Translations under genes and position numbers: made by a program
Source of the DNA: Candidatus Pelagibacter sp.
Lineage (GTDB): Bacteria > Pseudomonadota > Alphaproteobacteria > Pelagibacterales > Pelagibacteraceae
Length of the DNA: 29,209 nucleotides
NCBI GenBank assembly: GCA_028097645.1
Contig: JAOHEU010000009.1
Coordinates: 1-29,209 of the forward strand
Direction of reading: 5' to 3'
The notes under the pieces: generated by a model
Told to the model about the DNA's origin: nothing
Databases searched by the model: none
The model's input: the letters and a program-made list of their open reading frames with translations, nothing else
Shown: in pieces, positions 22,347-29,209 of the stretch
Layout: the number at the start of each line of letters is the position of its first letter
How positions within the stretch are numbered: position 1 is the first letter of the stretch

Positions 22347-23792
22347 ATGAAAAATTTTTATAGAAAAGTTGCTTTTGGCTTAAAACCTGATGAAAAAGCT
22401 CCATCAGATCCATTAACTTGGGCTCAAAAACAAGTTGAGACTATCCCTGAATTAAATTGGAAGGGAAAACATATTTACTCTGAAAAAGAAATGAGAAAAT
22501 ATTGGATAACCCAAAGAGTTGAAGAGGACCGAACTTTAAGAAAAAAATATAAAAATGATCCACAAGGTTTAAGAAAAGCTGAAAGGCAATTAGAAAATGA
22601 TACAGGGGCAAAATATTGGCCTAACAATGAAATTTGTATTAGACACGCAGAAGGGATTAGAAGTGATAATCCAGTTTTGGCAAAACTTTGGTATTTCTGG
22701 ACAAACCACTTTACAATTAGTGACACCCAACGGTTGCCAGAGTTTTCTACCGGAGCTTATCATCGAGAATTTATAAGAGCCAATATGGACAAAACTTTTG
22801 AAACAATGGTTCAAGAAGCAACTGTTGCTTGGCCTATGATCATGCATCTAGATAACAAAGATAATATTGGTCCAAAATCTGAGAGTGCCAAACAAGAGTG
22901 GAGAAGAAGAGAAAAAAGACCTGCCACACTTAATGAAAATCACGCAAGAGAATTAATGGAACTTCACACAATATCTCCAGAAGCAGGATATACCCAAAAA
23001 GATGTTCAAGAACTTGCTAAAATAATGACTGGATGGAGACCTAAGTGGACTAAAAAATCAGATCAAGGAACGGATATAAGATTTATGCCTGAACGTCATG
23101 AACCTGGAAAAAAAAATGTTCTAGGTAAAACTTATAAAAGAGGAAAAAAAGGTCTAAAAATTGTTATTAAAGATTTGGCAAATCATCCTTCTTGTAGAGA
23201 ATTTATAGCAAAAAAACTTTGCAGATATTTAATAACCGATCATCCCACAAAAGAAATGATTGCTCCAATTATAAAAGCATGGGTCCAATCAGATGGACAT
23301 CTACCAGAGGTCCACAAAGCTGCAATCAAAGTTGCATTTGAATATAACGATAAATATAAAAAATTTCAAAATCCAGAAAATTGGTGGCTGCAAACAATTA
23401 ATATGTCAGGAGCCTCGTACTCTTATCCAATACCTGAAAAAAAAATGGATAAATTTCAATTAGGAATTCTTGTAAGTGAAAACTTAAGACAGCCTGACTG
23501 GAGATTAGAAAACATAGGCTATCATCCTTATAAAGCAAAACAGCCTAACGGATACTCTGACATTTCAACTGATTGGTTATCGACTGAGTTAATTATAAGA
23601 AGATTAATGTATGCAAAAGAAGCTTTTCATCAATATAAAATAAAAGATCAAATAGACGATACTATTCATGAAAAAATCATTAGAACAAATTTTGACAATC
23701 CTGACAAAATATTAAAGATAGTTGCAAAAGCTAAAAGTAATGAAGAAAAACATATGATTTTATTTAATCTACCGGAGGTATTAAGAGCATGA
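22347..23792 (+). CDS. DUF1800 family protein
   Basis: A 481-residue protein of PF08811. The family core LNENHARELMELHT (about 195-208) followed by YTQKDVQELAKIMTGW is unmistakable, as is the N-terminal RKVAFGLKP corresponding to the usual start of the domain. There is no signal peptide or membrane segment. Biochemical function of the family is unknown. As usual for the family, the next gene encodes a DUF1501 protein, here overlapping by four bases (ATGA). Since that partner carries a Tat signal, the two may be exported as a complex or act on opposite sides of the membrane; this is inference. The sequence is unusually rich in Lys, Trp and His. Confidence 0.92.
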   Translation: MKNFYRKVAFGLKPDEKAPSDPLTWAQKQVETIPELNWKGKHIYSEKEMRKYWITQRVEEDRTLRKKYKNDPQGLRKAERQLENDTGAKYWPNNEICIRHAEGIRSDNPVLAKLWYFWTNHFTISDTQRLPEFSTGAYHREFIRANMDKTFETMVQEATVAWPMIMHLDNKDNIGPKSESAKQEWRRREKRPATLNENHARELMELHTISPEAGYTQKDVQELAKIMTGWRPKWTKKSDQGTDIRFMPERHEPGKKNVLGKTYKRGKKGLKIVIKDLANHPSCREFIAKKLCRYLITDHPTKEMIAPIIKAWVQSDGHLPEVHKAAIKVAFEYNDKYKKFQNPENWWLQTINMSGASYSYPIPEKKMDKFQLGILVSENLRQPDWRLENIGYHPYKAKQPNGYSDISTDWLSTELIIRRLMYAKEAFHQYKIKDQIDDTIHEKIIRTNFDNPDKILKIVAKAKSNEEKHMILFNLPEVLRA

Positions 23793-24955
23793 AGATATCA
23801 AGAAGAGATTTTTTAAAAGGTACAGCTACATCATTATTTTTAGCGGGATTTAATCTTCCGGCATTAGCTACAAGTTCTAGAAAGAAGAACTTAGTAGTTA
23901 TTATGTTACGAGGAGGAATGGACGGGCTTTGTGCAGTTCCAGTTATTGGAGATAAAAACTTTGAAAAAAGAAGAAAAAGTATTTTAATTGAAGATACTAT
24001 AAAACTTAATTCTGATTTTGCATTACATCCCAAATTAATAGGATTTAATAAGTGTTGGAATGAAAATACAGGATCAATAGTTCATGCAACAAGTATTCCA
24101 TATAAACAAAGATCACATTTTGAAGGTCAAAATTTAATGGAGTCTGGTGGAAGAGTACCTTACCAAGAAAAAACAGGATGGGTTGGAAGAGCTATGAAGT
24201 TAGCAAACTTAAAAGGTGATGGACTAGCATTATCATTACCAATGCCATTATTATTAAGAGGAATTCCAAAAAATAATAATTACTTCCCAACATGGGGAAG
24301 GCTTCCAAGGAAAGATACCTTAGATCTTTTAAAATCAGTTTATGCTGATAGTTCTGAAGACGAACTTTTACAAATGATGGATTTTATTAAAAAAAGAAAA
24401 GATGAACAAATGATGGGCGGTACAGGAGGTGGAGATAGACAAAAAAATAAAAATCTTGCAAGACAAGCAGCTAAATATTTAAGAAAATCAGATGGTCCAA
24501 GAGTTGCAGTGTTTGAAGTAAATGGTTTTGATACTCATGCTGCTCAAGGAGGAGTAGATGGCACTCACACAGAATGTTTAGTTGAGATGGATGAGATTAT
24601 TAATAATCTAAGAGATAATCTTCAGGAAGCTTATAAAGATACAATCATTTTAACGGTGACAGAATTTGGAAGAACCATAAAACAAAACGGTGGAAATGGA
24701 ACTGAGCATGGTTATGGAACTGCAATATTTATGGCAGGAGGTCTGTTAAAGAAAAGCCAAGTTCACACTGATTGGCCAGGTTTAAAAAGAAAAGAAATGT
24801 ATGAAGGAAGAGATTTAAACGCTACAATTGATGCAAGATCAGTTTATGCTTCAGCTATGTCCACTGTTTTTGATCTAGATTTTAAACGTATTCAAAAAGA
24901 CGTGTTCTGGGGAGAAGATTTACAAAATCTCTCTGATAAGCTCTTCAAAGCGTGA
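23789..24955 (+). CDS. DUF1501 family protein with Tat signal
   Basis: A 388-residue protein of PF07394, a family placed in the alkaline-phosphatase-like fold. The N-terminus has a twin-arginine signal: Ser4-Arg-Arg-Asp-Phe-Leu-Lys10 followed by a hydrophobic stretch to about 28, so export of a folded, possibly metal-bearing protein is likely. Family motifs include LRGGMDGLCAVP (about 40-51), the His of SHFEGQN, FEVNGFDTHAAQGG and TEFGRTIKQNG with GTEHGYG. The enzymatic activity is unknown; phosphatase- or sulfatase-like chemistry is only suggested by fold. It overlaps the DUF1800 gene by four bases and the next gene by one. Confidence 0.93.
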   Translation: MKISRRDFLKGTATSLFLAGFNLPALATSSRKKNLVVIMLRGGMDGLCAVPVIGDKNFEKRRKSILIEDTIKLNSDFALHPKLIGFNKCWNENTGSIVHATSIPYKQRSHFEGQNLMESGGRVPYQEKTGWVGRAMKLANLKGDGLALSLPMPLLLRGIPKNNNYFPTWGRLPRKDTLDLLKSVYADSSEDELLQMMDFIKKRKDEQMMGGTGGGDRQKNKNLARQAAKYLRKSDGPRVAVFEVNGFDTHAAQGGVDGTHTECLVEMDEIINNLRDNLQEAYKDTIILTVTEFGRTIKQNGGNGTEHGYGTAIFMAGGLLKKSQVHTDWPGLKRKEMYEGRDLNATIDARSVYASAMSTVFDLDFKRIQKDVFWGEDLQNLSDKLFKA

Positions 24956-26097
24956 TGAAAAAATTCTTATTAGTTATTTTTATATTAACATTTTCAACTA
25001 CAGCTTTTGCAAATAAGAATAAAAATACTTGGGATTATCCACTTAGAGATTATGAAGGTTGGGTAGTTAAAGGATCAGAAAAACATTACAAATTTAAATC
25101 AAATTTAAGACAAGATAAAAATGTTTTAAAAGAATTTAAGAATAATAAAAACACAGGAATTATTAGTTACTTACTATTTGAAAATGATCAAATAGTGATT
25201 GATGAGTCTGATATTCCATATTCAGTTCAAGGGGATAAAATTATTGATGGCATGCTACCATCACACTCGATGGGCAAAAGTTTAGTTTCTTATGTAACAG
25301 GACACGCAATCTGCGAAGGTTATATTGATAATATAAATGTAAAATTAAATGATTGGCCTTTAATTCAAAATACTCTTTATGAAGACTCAGTATTACTTGA
25401 TCTTTTAAATATGAAAGGTGGAGATCAAAAATGGGTTGGTGATAGAAGAAATGTTGGTTCTGATAATAGGATCAAAGGAGAAAAAAAAGAAGAAAATGTA
25501 AATGTCATTGGCTTAGTTAAGGTAATGAATAAATATTTAAGAGGTACAGAAAAAAGTAAATTAATTTATAATTATAGTGCTCTGACCACAAACGTGATTA
25601 TGAATTATGTTAAATTCAAAGCTGGTGATAATTGGGATAAATTATTACATAAAGTATTTAATGAACATGTTAGAGTTAAAAACAAAGTTCAATTTCAAAA
25701 ATCTAGAAAATATTTAAAGTATGAAGATTTTGTTTCTGCAAGATATTCATTTTATGCAAATAGATATGATTATTTAAGAATTGCTAAAACAATGATGGAA
25801 GATTGGCATAATGATACTTGTGCAGGCAAATATTTAAAAACTATTTATGAAAACAGAATTAAAAAGAAAGACAACATAAAGCACGCCACAGATGTTGGTC
25901 TTTATACAAAATCTTACGGTGGCCAAATTCATTTCGACATTTTTGGTATCGATAAGAAAAGAAAAATTTTAGGTTTGAGTGGATTTGCAGGTCAGCAAAT
26001 ATTAATTGATTTAGATAATAAAAGAATAATAGTAGTTAGTTCATTGTATAGAAACTATAATTGGAAAAAAATTGTTCATTCAGTAATTAAAGGGTAA
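24955..26097 (+). CDS. Beta-lactamase-fold serine hydrolase (class C/NylB-like), exported
   Basis: A 380-residue protein with a Sec signal peptide ending near Ala-Phe-Ala (17-19). The nucleophile motif Ser105-Met-Gly-Lys108 (HSMGKS) and a Tyr-Ser-Ala at about 207-209 correspond to SxxK and YxN of the PF00144 serine hydrolases. LLDLLNMKGG fits the NylB/6-aminohexanoate-dimer-hydrolase and esterase branch rather than true beta-lactamases. Likely a periplasmic esterase, amidase or peptidase; substrate unknown. The ATG shares its A with the DUF1501 stop (TGATG); a GTG three bases earlier is also in frame but is less likely. Confidence 0.83.
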   Translation: MKKFLLVIFILTFSTTAFANKNKNTWDYPLRDYEGWVVKGSEKHYKFKSNLRQDKNVLKEFKNNKNTGIISYLLFENDQIVIDESDIPYSVQGDKIIDGMLPSHSMGKSLVSYVTGHAICEGYIDNINVKLNDWPLIQNTLYEDSVLLDLLNMKGGDQKWVGDRRNVGSDNRIKGEKKEENVNVIGLVKVMNKYLRGTEKSKLIYNYSALTTNVIMNYVKFKAGDNWDKLLHKVFNEHVRVKNKVQFQKSRKYLKYEDFVSARYSFYANRYDYLRIAKTMMEDWHNDTCAGKYLKTIYENRIKKKDNIKHATDVGLYTKSYGGQIHFDIFGIDKKRKILGLSGFAGQQILIDLDNKRIIVVSSLYRNYNWKKIVHSVIKG

Positions 26098-26132
26098 GTA
26101 AAAAATATTCATATTTTTAATTAGCTTTAATT

Positions 26133-26157
26133 TTCATTAAGCACTATTCTTAATGAA
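26133..26157 (+). promoter_or_regulatory. Inverted repeat touching the start codon of the sulfatase-family gene
   Basis: TTCATTAAG (26133-26141) and CTTAATGAA (26149-26157) form a perfect 9-bp inverted repeat with a seven-base loop. The last base is the A of the ATG, and no ribosome site is present. An RNA hairpin here would hide the start codon; a DNA-binding site is the alternative. Confidence 0.35.
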
Positions 26158-27740
26158 TGGGAAAAGTTCGAAATATTCTTTTTATAATGGCTGATCAATT
26201 GAGATGGGATTATCTATCTTGCTATGGTCACCCTCATTTAAAAACTCCTCATATTGATGGTTTAGCAAAAAAAGGAGTTCAGTTTGAGTCTGCTTTTGTC
26301 CAATCACCTGTATGTGGACCCTCAAGGGCATCTTACTATACTGGAAGAACAGTTTTTAGCCACGGTTCAACTTGGAACCAAGTTCCACTTCCAATAGGAG
26401 AATTAACTATTGGAGATTATCTTCGTCAATCAGGAATAAGAACTGGAGTTGTTGGTAAAACACATATGAGACCAGATTTAGAGGGTATGAGTAGATTAGG
26501 CATTAATAAAGATACCGAAATAGGATTGATTGTTAGTGAGCCAGGTTTTGATCCTTATGAAAGAGATGATGGACTTCATCCAAATAATCAAATTAAAAAT
26601 TCAAAAAAAACTTTATCTTATAATGAATGGCTAAATAAACTTGGATATGATGGACCAAATCCATGGAATGATTGGGCTAATTCTGCAGAAGGTGAAAATG
26701 GAGAAATTTTAAGCGGTTGGAGATTAAGAAATTCCAATAAAGCTGCTAGAATTCCTGAAAAACATTCTGAAACAGCTTTTATGACTAATCGTGCAATGGA
26801 ATTTATAGAGGAGAGTAAAGATAAACCATGGTTTCTACATTTGTCTTATATAAAACCCCATTGGCCTTACATGGCGCCAGCCCCTTATCACAATATGTAT
26901 TCAGCAAATGAATTTTATCCTGTGCATAGAAATGATGCAGAACGAAATAATGATCATCCAGTTTATAAAGCATTTATGGAAAACAGTATTTCAAAAACTT
27001 TTTCAAAAGATGAAGTTAGAAACACAGTTTTATCTGGATACATGGGTTTGATTAAACAAATTGATGATAATTTAGGAAGATTATTTAAATTTTTAGAAGA
27101 TACAGGTCACATGGAGGATACCATGATTGTATTTACCTCAGATCATGGAGATTATCATGGGGATCACTGGTTAGGTGAGAAAGAATTATTTCATGAACAA
27201 TCTGTAAGAGTGCCAATGATAATTTATGATCCAAGTGAACATGCAAATAAAACTAGAGGAACCAAAGAAAAAAGATTTATCGAAGCAATAGATTTACTTC
27301 CAACTTTTTTAGATGCAGTAGAAAGTTCAGTAAGCAAACATAGATTAGAAGGAAATTCTTTAATGCCTATAATTAAAGGAGATAATCCAAAGAATTGGAA
27401 AGATTTTGTTTTTAGTGAAATTGATTATTCATTTAATGAAGCTCGTAAAATTCTTAATTTAGGTGCATCTGATGCTAGAGCTTTTATGATTAGAAATAAT
27501 GAATGGAAATATATTTATTATAAAGGATTTGAGCCTCAACTATTTGATTTAAAAAATGACCCAGATGAGTTTAATGATTTAGGTAGGTCAAAAGATCATT
27601 TAAAAATTAGAGAAGAGATGAAAGAATTACTTCTTAAAAGAATAATAGATAGAAAAAATAGAGTTGCAGCAACTGATGAGTTTGTAACTAAAGAAAGAGA
27701 TTATACTAAAGATGATGGTATAATGATTGGTGTATGGTAG
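26157..27740 (+). CDS. Sulfatase-family hydrolase, phosphonate monoester hydrolase/phosphodiesterase-like
   Basis: A 527-residue member of the alkaline phosphatase superfamily. The sulfatase signature CGPSRASYYTGR starts at Cys53, which must be converted to formylglycine for activity. Metal ligands Asp13, Asp329 and His330 (SDHGD), and Lys101, His103 and His235 in the usual catalytic positions, are present. Stretches VQSPVCGPSR, DDGLHP, IKPHWPYMAPAP and GDHWLGEKELFHE resemble the rhizobial phosphonate monoester hydrolase group more than arylsulfatases, so a phosphate or phosphonate diester is a possible substrate; a sulfate ester is the alternative. There is no signal peptide, so it acts in the cytosol. 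It follows the serine hydrolase by 59 bases and meets the TRAP genes tail to tail. Confidence 0.88.
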   Translation: MGKVRNILFIMADQLRWDYLSCYGHPHLKTPHIDGLAKKGVQFESAFVQSPVCGPSRASYYTGRTVFSHGSTWNQVPLPIGELTIGDYLRQSGIRTGVVGKTHMRPDLEGMSRLGINKDTEIGLIVSEPGFDPYERDDGLHPNNQIKNSKKTLSYNEWLNKLGYDGPNPWNDWANSAEGENGEILSGWRLRNSNKAARIPEKHSETAFMTNRAMEFIEESKDKPWFLHLSYIKPHWPYMAPAPYHNMYSANEFYPVHRNDAERNNDHPVYKAFMENSISKTFSKDEVRNTVLSGYMGLIKQIDDNLGRLFKFLEDTGHMEDTMIVFTSDHGDYHGDHWLGEKELFHEQSVRVPMIIYDPSEHANKTRGTKEKRFIEAIDLLPTFLDAVESSVSKHRLEGNSLMPIIKGDNPKNWKDFVFSEIDYSFNEARKILNLGASDARAFMIRNNEWKYIYYKGFEPQLFDLKNDPDEFNDLGRSKDHLKIREEMKELLLKRIIDRKNRVAATDEFVTKERDYTKDDGIMIGVW

Positions 27741-27743
27741 TCG

Positions 27744-29054
27744 CTAAGGCGTCATTAAACTTGGCAAATATAAACATATTGCAGGAAAAGCAATAATCAA
27801 AGCAAGTCTAATCACGTCTGTTATTAAAAAAGGAACAGTTCCAAACCATATAGTTTGAAGAGGAGTGTTTTGCATTACTCCTTTAATGACAAATAAATTC
27901 ATTCCAACTGGAGGTGAAATTAAACCAAATTCAACCACTATTACTGCAAAAATACCAAACCAAACAGGGTCTATTCCAGCATCAACTATTACAGGATAAA
28001 AAACTGGTATTGTTAAGAATAACATTGCAAGAGAATCCATTACAGTTCCAAGCACTAAATAAATAACACAAATAACTAAAATAATTCCTAAAGGGGTAAG
28101 TTCTAAATGATTTATAAAATCAACAACTGCAAAAGGTAATTGAGTTACTGTAATTAAATAATTAAAAATACTAGCTCCAATTACAATTAAATATAAAGAG
28201 CCAACAGTTTTAATTGTTGTCCATAAAGCCTCTTTTAATAAACTTAATGTCAGCTGGCCTCTTATTAAAATGAATAATAGCACTAGCACAACTCCAACAG
28301 CTGCACTTTCTGTTGCAGTAAAGAAGCCAAGGTAAAGACCACCCATAATTATTGCAAAAATTAAAAATATTGGAAAAACTTTTGTAATTGCTGCAATTCT
28401 TTCTTTAAGTGGCATCTTATTTCCATGACCCCCATGTGATGGATAAATTATGAGATAAACTCTTATTGCAATCATATATAAAACCACAGCTATCAATCCT
28501 GGTATTAGTGCTGCAAAGAAAAGTTCTTGAACAGATTGTTCAGTTAAATATGCATAAATTACTAAAATGACACTTGGTGGAATAATAATTCCAAGAGTTC
28601 CACCTGATGCAATTGAACCACTTATCAAAGCATCGCTGTAACCATGTCTTTTCATTTCTGGTCCTGCCATTTGTGACATCGTGGCCGCTGTTGCAATAGA
28701 AGAACCACATATCATTCCAAATCCAGCACACGCACCAACAGTAGACATTGCTAATCCACCTTTATAATGACCAACCACTGCGTAAGCTGCATCGTATAAA
28801 TTCCTTGATAAATTAGCACTGTTAGCAAGATTTCCCATCAGAACGAAAAGAGGAAGTACTGATAATGTATATTTTGAAACTGCATCAAAGGGAGCGGTAC
28901 CCAATACAAAAATTGCAGGATCAAAACCAGAAATTAGCGCAAAACCAGTAAATCCAACCAGCAACATTGCAATTCCAATTGGAATATTTAATACCATTAG
29001 TATTAAAACTGCCGCAAAAGCTATTCCACCATTAATAATTGGATCCATGTCCAT
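27744..29054 (-). CDS. dctM: TRAP transporter large permease (DctM/SiaM type)
   Basis: The 436-residue large membrane subunit of a tripartite ATP-independent periplasmic transporter, with about 12 helices. Characteristic DctM stretches include LPLFVLMGNLA, CGSSIATAATMSQM, GGTLGIIIPPSVI and the C-terminal FGLISPPVGMNLFV. It drives uptake of carboxylates or related solutes with the sodium or proton gradient, using a periplasmic DctP-type protein not seen here. The start overlaps the stop of the small-subunit gene by one base. The neighbouring sulfatase-family gene is convergent, so a shared substrate is only a guess. Confidence 0.95.
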   Translation of the reverse strand: MDMDPIINGGIAFAAVLILMVLNIPIGIAMLLVGFTGFALISGFDPAIFVLGTAPFDAVSKYTLSVLPLFVLMGNLANSANLSRNLYDAAYAVVGHYKGGLAMSTVGACAGFGMICGSSIATAATMSQMAGPEMKRHGYSDALISGSIASGGTLGIIIPPSVILVIYAYLTEQSVQELFFAALIPGLIAVVLYMIAIRVYLIIYPSHGGHGNKMPLKERIAAITKVFPIFLIFAIIMGGLYLGFFTATESAAVGVVLVLLFILIRGQLTLSLLKEALWTTIKTVGSLYLIVIGASIFNYLITVTQLPFAVVDFINHLELTPLGIILVICVIYLVLGTVMDSLAMLFLTIPVFYPVIVDAGIDPVWFGIFAVIVVEFGLISPPVGMNLFVIKGVMQNTPLQTIWFGTVPFLITDVIRLALIIAFPAICLYLPSLMTP

Positions 29055-29209
29055 TAAATATCTCCAAGTTTAGTGTTTGTTTCAGTTAAAGCTTTTATAA
29101 ACCAAACAATAATTGCAAGTACACTTAACCACATTCCTAATGATGAGATAAAATAAAATGGATAAAAGTATAACTCTAAGTCGAGTGTAACTCTTTCATT
29201 TCCCATAAA
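29054..29209 (-). CDS. dctQ: TRAP transporter small permease (DctQ type), C-terminal end only
   Basis: The last 51 residues of a protein that runs off the right edge. They contain one hydrophobic helix (about LGMWLSVLAIIVWFIKAL) after the segment LELYFYPFY, which fits the fourth helix of DctQ small subunits. Gene order DctQ then DctM with a one-base TAATG overlap is typical of TRAP operons. The binding-protein gene would be expected beyond the edge. Confidence 0.8.
   Translation of the reverse strand, partial: FMGNERVTLDLELYFYPFYFISSLGMWLSVLAIIVWFIKALTETNTKLGDI

Noticed and set aside
22590..22847. Minus-strand frames within the DUF1800 gene (also 22475-22726)
   Set aside because: Antisense shadows of a gene with clear family motifs and tight operon spacing.
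23764..24033. Minus-strand frame of 89 codons over the DUF1800/DUF1501 junction
   Set aside because: Antisense to two supported coding regions, with no ribosome site or recognisable protein.
24955..26097. True class C beta-lactamase giving drug resistance
   Set aside because: The motif set beyond SxxK fits the NylB/esterase branch better, and the operon context gives no sign of a resistance role.
1..29209. CRISPR array, insertion sequence, prophage or attachment site
   Set aside because: I saw no regularly spaced repeats, transposase or integrase motifs, or tRNA-end duplications; tRNA-Leu is intact and its 3' end is not repeated nearby.

Overview
The window looks like a piece of the chromosome of a SAR11-clade alphaproteobacterium (Candidatus Pelagibacter or a close relative). 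The grounds are very AT-rich DNA, intergenic gaps mostly under 100 bp, many 1-8 bp gene overlaps, a proteorhodopsin gene followed closely by ferredoxin and ferredoxin reductase genes, and alphaproteobacterial versions of DksA, NadC and dihydroorotase. I see no insertion sequences, phage genes, CRISPR array or integration site. No stretch over 300 bases lacks a gene; the longest gap is the 215-bp divergent region upstream of proteorhodopsin.

Layout. (1) 1-6,650: core metabolism. This holds the end of an unknown gene, class II fumarase (fumC, minus), an all-alpha NTP pyrophosphatase, nadC-nadA (NAD synthesis, minus), tRNA-Leu(GAG), a tiny two-helix membrane protein, ygfZ and a class I dihydroorotase. 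(2) 6,321-8,547: a propionyl/acetyl-CoA synthetase and an overlapping SMR exporter, both minus. (3) 8,548-12,631: a proteorhodopsin gene with a structured leader and a strong terminator, then a membrane fatty-acid desaturase, an adrenodoxin-type [2Fe-2S] ferredoxin, a TrxR-like ferredoxin-NADP+ reductase and a Nu-class-like glutathione transferase. The ferredoxin and reductase could feed electrons to the desaturase. (4) 12,637-15,554: a tight three-gene minus operon of a PhyH-type 2-oxoglutarate dioxygenase and two different Gfo/Idh/MocA dehydrogenases, probably catabolism of an unknown small molecule. A MOSC-domain protein diverges from it. (5) 16,461-19,533: an ectoine-type ABC importer (ehuB-C-D-A) with a terminator after the binding-protein gene, followed convergently by dksA. 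(6) 20,147-27,740: six co-directional genes: GT39 and GT2 glycosyltransferases, DUF1800, a Tat-exported DUF1501 protein, a beta-lactamase-fold serine hydrolase and a sulfatase/phosphonate-monoester-hydrolase family enzyme. The first five are nearly gapless. (7) 27,744-29,209: the large and the truncated small membrane subunits of a TRAP transporter, minus strand.

Functionally the window combines housekeeping genes with traits typical of oligotrophic ocean bacteria: light-driven proton pumping, high-affinity uptake with separate ABC and TRAP systems, and a set of envelope hydrolases of unknown purpose. The least understood parts are the DUF1800/DUF1501 run, the PhyH/Gfo operon, the substrate of the Ehu-like importer and the leader of the proteorhodopsin gene. 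All family assignments were made by reading motifs by eye; no database search was run.
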